In this document: piece after piece, positions 34,113-45,916 of the stretch
How positions within the stretch are numbered: position 1 is the first letter of the stretch
How the letters are laid out: every line of letters begins with the position of its first letter
Origin: Psettodes erumei
Lineage: Eukaryota > Chordata > Actinopteri > Pleuronectiformes > Psettodidae
Assembly: GCA_016785225.1 (NCBI GenBank)
Contig: JAFBJZ010000108.1
Location: 514,001 to 578,000 of the forward strand
Direction of reading: 5' to 3'
Length of the DNA: 64,000 nt
Made by a program: the position numbers and the translations under genes
Notes under the pieces: generated by a model
What the model was told of the DNA's origin: nothing
What the model saw: only the letters and a program-made list of their open reading frames with translations
Databases searched by the model: none

Positions 34113-35640
34113 ACTTGTGGACTACTTTGTTTTTGTTTCAGTTTCAGTGGGACAAAAATGCAGACTTATTTTAAAAATAAAGTTGCTAAGCCTGCGCGTT
34201 AGCTCGATCTGGGGTCTTTCAAAGCATTTACCATAAAGGTCAGACTACGTGTGCACTCCAAATTCAGGAGCTGCTAGCTTGACTGAAGTTCTTCAGAGAG
34301 AAAGGGTGGTCTGTTGTGCTGGCTCTCCTTAAATCTTTTACTCACAAAGTAATAAAAACTTGGGAAAGAATTTATCAAAAGGTGAGAACAAACTGATCGA
34401 GAGGTTCAGTATAATGACACAAGATACACCACAATATACAGTTATCAATAGAGAAGACAACATAATACTGGGATTTTAAACATAATATGCTTCAAAATTC
34501 AACATCTTTCTCAGTTTCCTACACAAAGTGCTTCATTACCATCAACATTATTAAATATGATGCTTTAATAGCAGGCCTGATGACCTCAATGACTTAAAGT
34601 CTATTCTACCTATATAATTATGTTTGACTGTTGACTGTAGATGTACTTGACACTGGTAGTTCTATGTTAATACATAGTAATTGGTGGGTATGATCTGGTT
34701 TCAATGAAAATACTAAGGATGGTACATGATACTAATTGAAGGAGAAAAGCCACAAGCGACCATCAGTGCCTTGGATTACCATGTGCACACTGCTATACAC
34801 ACACACGCAAGCATACACCAAGAGACATTTAAAAGGGAGTCTGATTAAATTAAGCCAGTCATGACTTCTTAACACCGGATTGAAAGTATCAATATATTTG
34901 TATTCACTGGTGTTATTAATAGTGCCCAAGAGGCAACCTGACACTGTAGAGTTGGGTGACAAACAAATCCCAGGGATATTAATAGAAAGGAGATGGAAAA
35001 ACTACAGTCAACAAGTGGTGAGAGATAATGAGAGAGGAAAATCCTGACACTAAAACTGAGGGTCAAGAACAAGACAGTGTAGGAAAAGGGGGTGAGAGTC
35101 ATTAGAGTCATCAATATTTTGAGATGGTATTATCTAAAAGTGAAGGTTGTGGCAAAAAACACACTGATGGCTAAAAACAAGAGACCAGACCTTCACCGAA
35201 GCTTAACATTTCCCCCCAAAAAAATCAAATTTCTTTTACCCAAAACGTCTCTTATCATGCACATTTCTCAACTGGCCATTAAAAAACCTTCCATATATCA
35301 CATTTATAGAAAAATATGATCCTTTTGGACATCACACAATGAGACAGGCAAATTTCTCAGGTCAGCAGGTTGTGTGTTGAGAAATGGCAACAGAGCATAA
35401 CTGCTCTCCAAGCTGTTCAAATCTCAGTCAATCAGAAAATCCTCTATTTTATCATGGCCTCACACACTGTTGTTGCTATATGTCAGATCTAACGACCTTG
35501 TCAGTTTTGTTTCAGATTCAGTTGGATGTTGTGGACAGAGTGGAGGCAGACAGGACAGTAGAACAAGACTGACAAGGGCTGAAAAGAAAATCAGTCTGCT
35601 GTAGATCCTTGAGTTAAACTTCAGTGTCAACTCTTCAAAA
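34113..35640. other. Unique AT-rich DNA, no gene seen
   Basis: Short frames only. A pyrimidine tract ending GTTTTGTTTCAG at about 35514 is acceptor-like and is followed by a short open segment to a TGA near 35572, but it has no recognisable product. Confidence 0.5.
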
Positions 35641-36360
35641 ACGAACCCTAACCCTAACCCTGCTTTAAAACCAACATCACACTGATAATTGGTTAAAAAA
35701 TATCCTGCAGTATGAACAATTTTGTCTTGTGAGGTCAAAGGTCATGTCTAAATCCTACAGCATTAAGAAACTTTATTATTACTTTATTACTGAATCACTT
35801 AACTCTAAATAAAAACTGGTTCAGCAGTAAGTGCAATAGAAACGTCAATAGACTTTAAGTTTACCATAACTGTTGGTTTCACTTTTAAAAAAATGTTTCA
35901 GTGTATGATTTAGCATTTGAACAAGAGGGATTTAAATTTGCCTGGTTCTGTGGGTGTTTGTGTTCAACAATGCCAACACTGTAAAACTCTGCTAAGAGGA
36001 GTCATGGCATCCCCAAAGTTAACACTCACACCTGAAGTAAAATGTTATAATGACCAATTACAATAATAGCCAGATTCCAAAAATAGCATCCTTTGATATT
36101 CTCCATATGTGAGAAAATGTTCTGAAGTTAAATGTTATTTTAAGTCAATCTGAGTTTTGCCTTGTGCTGTTTTCTCATAAAGGGGCGGTAAATCAGAAAA
36201 GAACACGTGTTTATCAGTCTGAAACAGACAAACGGCTCTAACTAGGGCATACTGTGCACACACACACAAATGCAAACACATACACATCTGAGTATGAAGG
36301 GATGAACAGTTTGCTGTACTCTTTCTGCTCATTTTACCATTCCTGATTTCATCAAATGGC
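35641..36360. other. Unique AT-rich DNA with a telomere-like CCCTAA trio
   Basis: ACCCTAACCCTAACCCTG at about 35645-35662 contains nearly three CCCTAA units. It is too short to be an interstitial telomere; more likely it is a remnant of the CCCTAA-containing dispersed repeat seen at 31.9 kb. Remainder unique. Confidence 0.5.
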
Positions 36361-36364
36361 TCTG

Positions 36365-36450
36365 GTAGAGTATAAAGAGAGGCTGTGTCATATCAGTATC
36401 GGCTCTGTACTCTCTTTCTCTCTGGCTCTCACTCTCACACACACTCTCTC
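36365..36450 (+). promoter_or_regulatory. TATA-like motif with nearby initiator-like word
   Basis: TATAAAG (36371-36377) is followed by TCAGTATC (about 36393-36400), an initiator-like word, then by TC-rich DNA. The spacing (about 24 bases) is slightly short for a core promoter. No downstream coding frame is evident, so this is weak. Confidence 0.15.
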
Positions 36451-36559
36451 TCTCTTTCAATGCCATTACTTTTACTTCTGACCATCTTATGACCTCTGAC
36501 CCATGTAGTTTATGCCTGCATTAGCTTCATCCAGTTTACATAGTCTAATGCTGAGGAGG

Positions 36560-36795
36560 CAAACGTCAGCTCTGCAGGCATCGCTAGGTCACACACAGCC
36601 AACTGGCATCATTCTCTGTCAAAGCCCCCAATAAATAATGAAGTGCTAATGATGACTGTATTTACATATAAACCAGCTGTTAATTATCATTCAGGGGAAG
36701 TACACATCCAGTAACATTATCGAATGGGACATTAACACCGAATGGATGCACCTAACTATATTTCTCTGCTATTTCTCCCAGCAGTTTGGAGTGTT
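36560..36795. promoter_or_regulatory. CNE-like block with homeodomain-type sites
   Basis: Unique sequence with CAATAAATAATGAAGTGC, GCTAATGATGA, and CAGCTGTTAATTATC (TTAATTA at 36680-36686). The motif density and absence of repeats resemble developmental enhancers conserved across vertebrates. Inference only. Confidence 0.3.
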
Positions 36796-37033
36796 AGGTA
36801 ATGGAGTGGAGACTCCTAATCATCTTCACAAGAGTCAAAGGTGTAACCAAACATGGAGAATTGTCGACTTATGAGCCTTGCAGATACAAAATAGAATATT
36901 TTCATGCTTTTGGCAATATACCAGTGTCCAGTATCAAATATACAAATTTTCTACATCCCTGCTGGTGACTGTCTGGCACCATTCAAATGATAGCAGGTGC
37001 TCTTTTTTGTTTTCTTTTATGAATTCAGCCGTA

Positions 37034-37055
37034 TGTGTGTGTGTGTGTGTGTGTG
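37034..37055. repeat. GT microsatellite
   Basis: A pure GT array of 22 bases. Confidence 0.94.
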
Positions 37056-38139
37056 GCATGTGAGTGCTCATTTTCTGCCTAAGAGTGCCCCTTACATTAA
37101 GTTTGGCTCCTATTGGTCACGGTCACGTAGGTCCACCTGCCCTACAGGGATTTACATATTCCTTGAGGAAAACAAGGTCACTTTTGTTTAACTCTGTAGA
37201 TTGTGCAAAGCACCATCTGGGGAAAAATAAAATAAAATAAACTTCAGTGGAGGCTCATTACATTACATGACTGCTTTCGTCCCCTGCGTGGCTGCATAGT
37301 TTGTATATAGCAAGGATATTCTCACTAGCAATTTGTACTGAAAAAGGCTCTGCTCTTCTTGCAGAACTGACAGGCTTTAATTTTCTGGATATTTTAATAT
37401 TTTTGATGCTTCAGAGTTCAGAATAAATGTATTCAGTAGGCAGCTTAGAGGGCAAGTGAAACATAGAGTGAAAAAGAAAGAGAGTGAAAAAGCGAGAGAG
37501 GGGATGATAATAAAGAAGAACACAGAAGTGAACTAAAACATAAGGAGTATTTGGCTGCTAAAACTTGATTTAAGACTATAAAATGCTGAATCAAAGCTAG
37601 CTTTGATAGTTCAGTTGAGGTTCATTGTAAGGCATTAGGATAATCACTAACTGCTGTAGCACCATATACCATATTCAATATCTCAGACTAATGATTTATA
37701 GCCATACATGCTACATATATTAAGCCACATAAGGCAAATGAATAAAATGGGACAATTCTCTAAGCCAGCATTTTTAAGTGGTTATTCAGCTTATTCAGCT
37801 AAAGTACCTTTCAACATGTTACTAAAATGGACAAGGTTAAAGTTCGAAAATACTTAAAAAGTATTAGGGACAGCTTTAAAAAAGCACAGCATTCTGAGTG
37901 CTTTAGAAATTACTAGTTATAATTATAGAATTCTGATCAAAATTCTGTGCTATCATTTTGACCAAAAACACGATCATAAGATGAGGAAGGAACAATCTAT
38001 TTGTGTTAATTCTATGAGTAACACCAGGCAATGTCCTATCTATCTTTAGTAATTCCATGAATACAGCGCTGAGGGGCAAAACATGCTGTCCTCCTGCTAA
38101 TGAAGCTTTCAGCCCTGCACCACAACCACACAATGACAG
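37056..38139. other. Unique AT-rich DNA; one perfect palindrome
   Basis: Includes ATAAAATAAAATAAA (about 37227-37241), a purine patch at 37440-37530, and an 18-base perfect palindrome at 37590-37607 described separately. No gene recognised. Confidence 0.5.
37590..37607. promoter_or_regulatory. Palindromic double TCF/LEF-type site
   Basis: ATCAAAGCTAGCTTTGAT is its own reverse complement over 18 bases. Each arm is the core recognised by TCF/LEF factors, the DNA-binding effectors of Wnt signalling (CTTTGAT, or ATCAAAG on the other strand), placed head to head with a CTAG centre. The sequence is certain; binding is an inference. Confidence 0.35.
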
Positions 38140-38240
38140 CTGGCAGGGGAGGGGCAGGAACTACACGCCATGAAATAAGAGGGGGTAAAAATTGATTAGC
38201 AATTTTCATTTGCGCTAAGCTAAACAAAAGAAGGCTGCTG
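38140..38240. promoter_or_regulatory. CNE-like block
   Basis: Contains ATTGATTAGCAATTTTCATT followed by TGCGCTAAGC, with homeodomain-type (GATTAG) and octamer-like (CATTTGCG) words in unique DNA. Inferred regulatory element. Confidence 0.25.
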
Positions 38241-38249
38241 CCCTACTCT

Positions 38250-38700
38250 GCATATCATCATGGGGTGGGAGAGGATGAGGGTGGGTGGGTGGTGTTGATT
38301 TTGTTGGGGATGGGAAGTGATCTTTCAGAGCTCAAGGCACCTATTGTTTAGTTAGAGAGGATGTGGGTGTTAGGGGCAAAGAGGGATTCGGGAGGAGACA
38401 CGAGAACCAGGGATAAAGATGGCAGTGACAAGAGGGGATGCAGGAGGGATGGTGGGGACAGAGGAAAGGGAAAGGGGAGAGAGTAAAGGAGAGGACTGAG
38501 AGAAGAAGGGAAGGAACACGGAGGCAGGTGGGGAAGAAGGCAGTGAGGTTAAAGGGAGTAAAAGAGAAGGGTGGGAGAAGTGGAGCACAGAGAGACAGGA
38601 AGGGAAACACTGAGGGACAGAGTGATAGGTGACATGATAGATAGGGTTAAAAAAGAATGGGATTAGGCACAAAAGGGAAAAAAAGAAAAATCCAAAGCTG
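38250..38700 (+). repeat. G-rich then purine-rich tract
   Basis: Bases 38262-38289 hold five runs of three or more G with mostly one-base spacers (GGGGTGGG, then GGGTGGGTGGG), a G-quadruplex candidate on the plus strand. From about 38340 to 38690 the plus strand is almost entirely purine without a fixed unit. The Ser-Leu-Pro-rich minus frames (89-100 codons) are artefacts. Confidence 0.8.
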
Positions 38701-39525
38701 AAAAGAATGACACAAGGAGTTGAAAGAAGACTTATTTATTTTTTGTGTCATTAGTTTATATGGGCAGAAAATGCACGATCATTAAACTATATTGTCCGAA
38801 ATGTAATTTGGTCTGGGTTGCTGGTGATGTGCAATTGGTAAATGGAAAAAAAGGAAAGGGGAAAAACTTGATGTGGTGTGTCTGGAAGCGCAGAGGAGGA
38901 AAAAAGCACTGGGGGGAGGGAGGGGGGGATTGAGGTGTCCAAGAGTTCATGACCAATTCCGAAAATTAAAGCTGGACCAGGATAGAGCCACAATGCTCTT
39001 TTAAACAAAAGCAAAGTGGCAGGGAGAAAAAAAATGACCCCACCATCACTTTTAAGTTATTAAAGCCATTGAGCACAGAGGCTCTGACAATAGAGAAATT
39101 TGCCAACACTGAGAAAAAAAAAAACCTGCAGTACGTGTGCAGTACTGTGGCCAAGCCATGTTGTTGTATGGGCAGTTTTCTTGAAGGGTTTTTTGGCATG
39201 ACCACGATGCATGATGGCTTATTAAGAGTGACACCAGTTCACCTCAGTGGCCTAAACATACACACACACACACATACACACACTCACACTCACACACATT
39301 AATAAATGCAAAAATGGTGAGAAAAATAGCAGCTGGTAAGTAAGTGAGAAGGGGAAAAATCAACAACTTTTAACCAAAACACTGTACACAACTCTAAATT
39401 TAATTTTCTGCAAGATTAAGCACAATAATGACTAGCTTTATAAAAACCCATAACTAATGGCTTCCAATGAGCCAATCTATAAGCATCGATCTGCTCAGTA
39501 TCTCGTAGACTTGCAGTGCAAAGCC
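38701..39525. other. Unique DNA with AC array
   Basis: AC-rich array with interruptions at about 39261-39298. Purine-rich patch at 38845-38930. No gene recognised. Confidence 0.55.
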
Positions 39526-39529
39526 TATA

Positions 39530-39775
39530 AATGAAGGAAGGAAGAGGCAGGAGGGGAAAGACAAAAAGAGGATAGAAGAGCACTATATGGAAAAAAGATG
39601 AGAGGGTAAGAGGAGAGAAGAAGAGGAGTGGGTGGTGACAGAGAGAGACAGGTGCAGAGAAAAGGGGAGGGTGAGGAAGGGAGGGGAAGGACGAGAGGGA
39701 GACGAGGAGAGGAAAGTACAGAGAAAAAAGGAAACACAGCAGAGGTGATAAAAGAGGACATAAGAGAATATATAC
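39530..39775. repeat. Purine-rich tract
   Basis: Plus strand strongly A+G (GAAGGAAGAGG, GGGGAGGG words). Frames across it are low complexity. Confidence 0.75.
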
Positions 39776-40559
39776 GGGGTACCTGAGTTATTTCACTATT
39801 TACCATATGTAGCCAATACTTAAATGTCTTGTGTCCTTAACATGTGCATATGCTTCAACCAAAATGCTATTTGCTTCTGAAACACCCTCCCCCCGAATGT
39901 GTCTCAGAGGTTGGAATTGTATTGGACCTTTTGTGTGACTTTTTGAAACTGACAATTCAACATACACACCCTCTTTACACACTGATTGGCCAGGTGTGTG
40001 GAGTTGGAAAGTAAGCATGGTCTCTGCTTCTCTCTGACACAATACTTTTCACCCTGTCTTTAAGTGTGGCTTTTTTTTTACCTTCCAACATGGTCCGTCA
40101 ATATATTGTAAGAACTAATTTGTGTGGCACACACCCCTGGTCACTATGTAGTGCATCTAATTCTCCATTTGACAGCTTGTAAAAAGCTCAGTATCAGCAC
40201 AAACATTAGGTGTAAACAGGGGCACTAACCAAGCAGAATACTGCACCAATCACTACAATATGCCGCTGTTCTTTAAGATTATAATCCTTTAATGACAGCA
40301 GTATGTTTGTGTGTGGAAAGCAGAAAAAACACAACTAAATAACAAGAGCTGAGCTAGAGTCAAAACAATACGTCACAATAAAAGTCTTCATTATATATTT
40401 TTTAAAGGTTATTAAGGCAATTAGCTATCTAGTAGTATTCTACATTCCTAATCCTACACTTGACAGCTTTTTAGAGGCTCACTGACTAAGAACTAAAGGT
40501 GGTGGCATGTCAGGAGGAGGAGGAGGATGGAGTGAAATGAAACAAACCTCTTCTGAAAA
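39776..40559. other. Unique DNA, no gene seen
   Basis: Non-repetitive. The 80-codon minus-strand frame at 39800-40042 has no recognised homology. Confidence 0.5.
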
Positions 40560-40720
40560 CGCACAGAAGCTTAAATCCGGAGAGGACTGCTTGCACTAAT
40601 CCCTATGGATTAAGCTTCTAAATACTCCTATTCAAGCCAATTAATTCATGCATATATCTGTCTCCAGCTCTTTTCATGTCATTTAAGATGATGGAGGGTG
40701 ACTTCCTGGGAAATCAGGAG
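40560..40720. promoter_or_regulatory. CNE-like block with an imperfect hairpin and paired TAATCC sites
   Basis: AGAAGCTTAAATCC (40565-40578) and GGATTAAGCTTCT (40607-40619) are reverse complements apart from one extra A, around a 28-base loop. Nested within, TAATCC (40597-40602) and GGATTA (40607-40612) form an inverted pair of sites of the kind bound by OTX/PITX/CRX homeodomain proteins. CCAATTAATTCATGCATA follows. Unique DNA, no coding frame. Function is an inference. Confidence 0.3.
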
Positions 40721-41638
40721 GAGGGAGGTTACGTATCTACATTAATGCACACAGGGCTCTCTCTTCAGGACCATGCAGCTACATACATCCTGATGCAGCA
40801 CATGCACAAACACACACGCGCAATGCAAAGATATACATTAAGGTTCTAATGGGAAAATGATTGAGGGAGGGGGAGGAATGAGGGGGCCTCCAAAAGTTGA
40901 CTGACGTATTCTGACAGCTGAATACTAATCATGAGATCAACCTCTGGCTAAATCTACAGGATCTCACTGGGGCTTCTGGCTGTGAGAAGCATAAAAAGGA
41001 TTAGCAGTAAATACAGAAGGCTTAAGGAGAACAGAGACACCAGTGGACAGACTTGACTACTTGAAACAAAAGGTTGAGAGGAAGAAGAAAAACTGTAGGA
41101 TATGGAAGTGGACAGTTGACAACTATTGTGACCTGAAATTATGTAAATGAATAAGGGAAGAACAGAAAACAAAGTCAGTCAGTCATTTTTAATTATGTGT
41201 CCCTTATCGTAGATCACCTGTAAAAAAGCACAGAGAAATTGTGCAGTGCAGTTTTATGCTTTCAGTTTCATGCTGGATTTACTCAAAATAAACCTCATCA
41301 AGAAACAAAAGCCTGAAACTGCAACGTCATTGTTGTCAGTGTCCATGCATTTTTAGAATAACTCTACTCTTATATGTTTTAAATATTTCCAGGTAAAGTA
41401 GAGTGCTGGACTAATAAAAATTTGAAGGTTACATTGAGTGAAAATTAATGAAAGAAAGAAAGAAAGAAAATCATTTTTATGCGGTATGGTATGATGGTAT
41501 TTTTTTTTACATTCATTCATTTCCTGTTTGCAGTGATGGTGCTAATGAATTGCTGTCCCTAATGACATCATCAGGTCCTGAAGTGGACTGCAGTCTGTAG
41601 TGTTTGAGAAGCCTGAAGTCTCTGGTTACCAATCTGTG

Positions 41639-41641
<3 letters not shown>
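40721..41641. other. Unique DNA with short GAAA array
   Basis: GAAA units occupy about 41451-41469. A pyrimidine-rich acceptor-like word (TTCCTGTTTGCAG) at about 41533 is followed by no credible donor. No gene recognised. Confidence 0.5.
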
Positions 41642-41673
<32 letters not shown>

Positions 41674-41682
41674 ACGCGTACA
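41642..41682. repeat. GT array ending in CACGCGTACA
   Basis: GT array (41642-41672) followed by alternating CACGCGTACA. Purine-pyrimidine alternation continues throughout, a Z-DNA candidate. Confidence 0.95.
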
Positions 41683-42569
41683 AGCAAGCTGGCAGGGAGC
41701 AACCTCTGCATAGAGTATTAATAGGAACTCAGATCACCCAGAAATGCTTCCAGTTAAATAGAAACTCACATCAGGCCTGAGACTATGATCAGATTGCAAC
41801 CTCCAGACGATGTATAAAGTTTAATGGCAATGATATACTGTAATCTGAATACCAAAAAAGTAACTTTGGACTTGGAGAAAAAATGTCAACAATTGTAATT
41901 GTCTCTGCACAAGTCTGAGATAGGTGACAAATAGCACTGACAAAAGTGGTAAAGCTCATAGCTCAAACTGCATCAGTGTAAAGACTCAGCAACAAGGGCT
42001 GAGCCACAAATGAATACTGCCTAACAAACAGTGACAAATGTGAGATTAATTAAGACATGTCACTGGCTTCCCACTGGCAGCAGATATTACTGCTGGTGGT
42101 AGCCACTTCCCAAACCCACCCCCACCATGCAGCTGCAGAATCAGCATTTTAGAGCCTTTTGGAATGCCGACCCAACAAAGCCTGTACGATAGAAAATTAA
42201 GCGACTGGTCTGATAGCAAATGTCCATCACCACCTCTGCATCTCCAACTCAATGATTTCATGTGCGTCAATGGGTATAGTAACTGACTGGAAAACATGAG
42301 TTTACTTTTGGAGGGTAACTGAAAGAATGGCAACAACTTTACATTAGTAATGATACCTGCTGGTCCCAGTATAAGTGGACTGAGATCTTCTGCCATGGGT
42401 AATCATGATGCCAAAGGTAGGTGGAGGAGCAAAACTAGCTGGTGATCATCATAAATAAATAATAATTTAAACAAAGTTACAAATCAATAATGCATCTGGG
42501 GAAATTCATGTTCTGCACTGGACCAAAGTCACATATTTAGTTGGTAGTTCACATGATGCAGTGCCCAGA
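41683..42569. other. Unique DNA, open frame on minus not called
   Basis: A 116-codon frame on the minus strand (42046-42396) starts MAEDLSPL and is Leu/Gly/Pro-rich. I recognise no domain and see no splice support, so it is recorded but not called. Confidence 0.45.
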
Positions 42570-42715
42570 GACCAAATCCACATCTGAGGTCAGTGGCAAA
42601 AGTGTTACATGTCTCAGAGGAAGTCGATGAAAACACTGACAGAACATACAAACTGCCTGGTGCAACTGGTTCAATCCTGGGACCTCTTACAGGTGACTAT
42701 AACTCAGATTGCTGA
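42570..42715 (-). mobile_element. Degenerate tRNA-related SINE (antisense)
   Basis: On the plus strand, GATGAAAACACTGACAGAAC followed by ATACAAACTGC, then GGTTCAATCCTGGGACC, matches in order the antisense form of a fish SINE (GGAAACC...ACAGAACATGCAAACT..., then a B-box region). The copy is old and its ends are uncertain. Confidence 0.45.
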
Positions 42716-43130
42716 ACATGAAGACATACAATTCAGAGGCAATAAAATACTACTAAAATATAACAAATAAAGTATTATTTGTTAAATAATAACAAAGGGA
42801 AACGCAAAATGATGATCCTATTTTGCAACACAATTTTGAATAGTAACTAAGACAACATTCACAGCTTCAAAGTCCTTTTGCCAACATTAAAAATATAATA
42901 TTTGTATAACATTTAAGAACAGCAGGATTTGAAAGCACTGTTAGAGCTCTGAAGTATTAAAATTTAGTGAAAAGGGATAGTAAACAAAGACCATTTGGAT
43001 AACCATTAATAACACCACTCCTTTCAAAAGCTTGTAAGCGAATTTGCCAATGAAATAACTATTACCTATTACCAAATAAATAACTATTAGTATTGCAATT
43101 ATGTTCCTGTCTTGGTCATTTAAACAGAAA
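42716..43130. other. AT-rich unique DNA with a short hairpin
   Basis: TAACAAATAA (42761-42770) and TTATTTGTTA (42775-42784) form a perfect 10-base stem with a 4-base loop. The sequence is otherwise AT-rich and non-coding. Confidence 0.5.
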
Positions 43131-43164
43131 GTCAGCCATGAGTTGACAGCACTGCTCCTCTTAC

Positions 43165-43227
43165 CTGATATTCTTCTACTCAGGTAACTGATGTAAGGTG
43201 TGCTCAGTCCTCAGATACTGTAATGAG
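43165..43227. other. Exon-like segment with splice signals on both strands
   Basis: Plus strand: a good acceptor (pyrimidine tract ending TTCTTCTACTCAG at 43183) and a donor GAG then GTAAAA at 43228 would bound a 44-base segment open in one frame (14 codons). Minus strand: a very good acceptor (poly-pyrimidine then ATTACAG) and a strong donor CAG then GTAAGAGG would bound 43,165-43,217, which has stops in all frames and could only be non-coding. Both cannot be certain, and either may be chance. Confidence 0.2.
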
Positions 43228-43229
43228 GT

Positions 43230-44880
43230 AAAATTTAAAAAAAAAAATATTATTGTGGCTAAGAAACTCTTCTCAGATTCATACCGCATGTTAAAAAACA
43301 AGATGGGACACACATAGCAGGACACAGAGCAAGACTGACCCGCTGCATTTCACGAGTGTCAATCTGAGCACTTTTTAAGAACACTGACATGAAAGTCAAA
43401 TATCATGTTCTTAGTCTTTAAACTTTGCATCTCTCTAACTCCCGGGCTCTGTCTCTCTGTAACTGCCCCATTCTCCCTTTCTTTCAACAGCCAGTCTGAC
43501 TTTCTTTCACTCTGATCTGACATCGGTCTCTCTGATTGGCCGACCCAGCTCTGGCACTGACCAGTGACACGCTTTAATTATTGAGCGACTGACCTCAATT
43601 GGTTGGTGGCTGGAGCTGCCTAAAACACACTGTGCCACACACTGCTCATACACGCATGGACTTTTGCACACCATGCTCATACACTCACAATCTCACTACA
43701 TATTGCACACTTACATGCTCACCCTGGGGAAAGTTTCTAATGTCTAAATATATTCTGTGGACAACATCAACCCGGCCTGTTATTCCACAGTTTATTGATG
43801 CTAAGAGCACATTAGTTATGATAAGAAGAGTTGCTGCAGTAAGCTTGTATAGTCATACATAAAGCATGAATTCATTTAATCTATGACTATAAGACTGTAT
43901 TCAACGATTTCTCCTTCATAAAACATATGTTTGAAGAAGGAATTTTAGCCCACCTTAAATGGCAGGTACCTGTGAAGATCAGTGTAAACAATGATAAACA
44001 ATAATTTCATTAATCGATCAAGGTCCCTTTTTTATTTTGTTTTCCTGTATTTTATATTTCAAAATACCTGTGTGCAACAGGTTGTTTTTTATCCTGTAAT
44101 GTAACTAGTACCGGTTATTTTATTTTTTTGTTTATGACTCACCGCAATACTTCAGACTGAAGTAAAAGAAACACACTGTGCTGTAGCTCCACTGTATAAG
44201 ACCACGTGGAACATGCATGGAAAATAAACATATCAATATGACACAAATTTTCAGTTTTCAGTTTAGTCCTTCAAATGGAGACCACGTATACAAAAACATC
44301 ACTATGGAACAATCAAAGCAATTTTGGGTTCTGACAGTATGTTTGAAAGTAAATAATTAGGTTTATGTATAAATTTGCATATATGGATGATGCACTTTAT
44401 CAGGGATTTAATATTACTTACACTGTGTGTTATATTAGATATTATTGCTGTAGTATTACTGAATGAAACTAATAACACGGAAAGAAAACATGGTATTAAA
44501 TTAATAATTTATGCTGACAGACAGCAGCTCATAAGGGCTGTCAAATGTAATATTAATGGTTATCTCAGTTCATTTGATGGTAATAGTGTATATATAGTCT
44601 TACAAGGGTTTCCTTTAAAGGTACAAGGAGTTAAAATAATCTATATAATTTATGATGCAATGCAGATGTTGATTGGAAACATGAATCCTGTGATATGTCT
44701 TTGATATAATGATATAATGATATACATCCATTGGTATGCTATCTACGCACTTGGTATGCTATAATTTAATATCTAAATATATCTCGGAGAGTATGATCTC
44801 TGTCACACTTGTCTCCCTACAAATGATCAAACACAGCAGACGACACTGGACATGTGATATCCACGTTGCTTCATAAGACA
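43230..44880. other. Unique AT-rich DNA, no gene seen
   Basis: A 109-codon frame at 44375-44704 (+) is AT-rich and unrecognised. A small tandem (three ATGATAT-like units) lies near 44704-44725, and TTGGTATGCTAT is repeated at about 44731 and 44751 (20-base period). Confidence 0.5.
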
Positions 44881-44899
44881 TGATGCGAGCAGGGCATTT

Positions 44900-45140
44900 T
44901 TAGATTAGGGTGTGACGGTATCCTACCTGGAGAATTCAGTGCATTTCCACTGGTTGCACTTCACAGCAAATGTGAGAGGAGAGAGTGGTTTACCTGCCTG
45001 CCAACTTCATGATGTCTGAACTGTTTGGCACTTAATGTAATAAAATGGCACACGTCTTTAGCAATGACGTTCATTCCGAGAACGCCTTTGGAAACATGAG
45101 TGACATGTTGACTCTCGTTATATTTTGATGAGTGTAACCC
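44900..45140. promoter_or_regulatory. CNE-like block
   Basis: Unique sequence with TGACGT (45065-45070), several CpGs and a minus-strand frame open for 65 codons (44961-45158) that ends near a GGCAG then GTAAACC donor-like word at about 44992. I recognise no protein. It may be a regulatory element or an unrecognised exon. Confidence 0.25.
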
Positions 45141-45204
45141 AACTGGGCTCCATGGCATGCTGTGTGGCTTGTGGCCTATGATTAGTTACAAATAGTTCAA
45201 TGGG

Positions 45205-45285
45205 TCACACCGCTTGGCACTGATGCCGAGACCTTGCGGGGTTTGAACATGCATCCCCCAAACCACGAGCCCACCTCAAGTACAG
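45205..45285 (-). mobile_element. Possible tRNA-like SINE head fragment
   Basis: On the minus strand GGTGGGCTCGTGGTTTGGGG resembles an A-box region and GTTCAAACCCC (plus strand 45237-45247) a B-box. The order and orientation fit the head of a tRNA-derived SINE, but the spacing is short and no body is recognised. Confidence 0.3.
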
Positions 45286-45289
45286 TAGC

Positions 45290-45915
45290 TGAATTCAAAT
45301 AAGTTTGGCAGGTTGCCAGTATTTTCCAAAGTATTTTTTTAGTTTCTGTATCAGTTTATAAAGCCATACTGTATTTAACCTTCCATTCATAAAGGAACAG
45401 GCTACTATTAATACTAATTTCATAATGTAGTTTTAGGCTGTATTGGGCCAAAGGTCACCGTACTGATTTCAATGTTGACTCACCATGAACTTTTCTGCGT
45501 AGTTACAGCTGGTTTCAGTGTTAATGAAAATGTCAGGTATATTTAAAAGTATCAATTTCTTTTCCACTTGCTACTGCCCCTCAAAAAACAACAATTAAAA
45601 TGTTCAATGTGACAGTTTTCATGATGACAACAGACCAGATACACAGTATATGTATGCTAGCATGGAACCATGAAACACACAAGTGCAGTCAAACAGAGCT
45701 CTCACCATGGAGCTTCATGCATGCATGCGTGTATCTATGAAGTTTGGCACTGTGTTTCTTCAGTCCATACGGCATTTTGTATTTGCCATAATCCCCTGTC
45801 AGCAACACTTAGGCAGGCAGACAATAGCAGAGAAGACTGGCAGCCAAACCCCCGTCACTGTGAACTTGGCAGGTCAGCGTGCAAGCAGCAGGTTACACAT
45901 GCACACGCCCGTGCG
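45290..45915. other. Unique DNA, no gene seen
   Basis: Non-repetitive; the final 40 bases lead into AC arrays. Confidence 0.5.
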
Positions 45916-45916
45916 C

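Noticed and set aside
35645..35662. Interstitial telomere
   Set aside because: Fewer than three CCCTAA units. Better explained as a remnant of the dispersed repeat seen at 31.9 kb.
42046..42396. 116-codon minus-strand open frame starting MAEDLSPL
   Set aside because: No homology recognised and no splice or promoter context. Kept only as a note.
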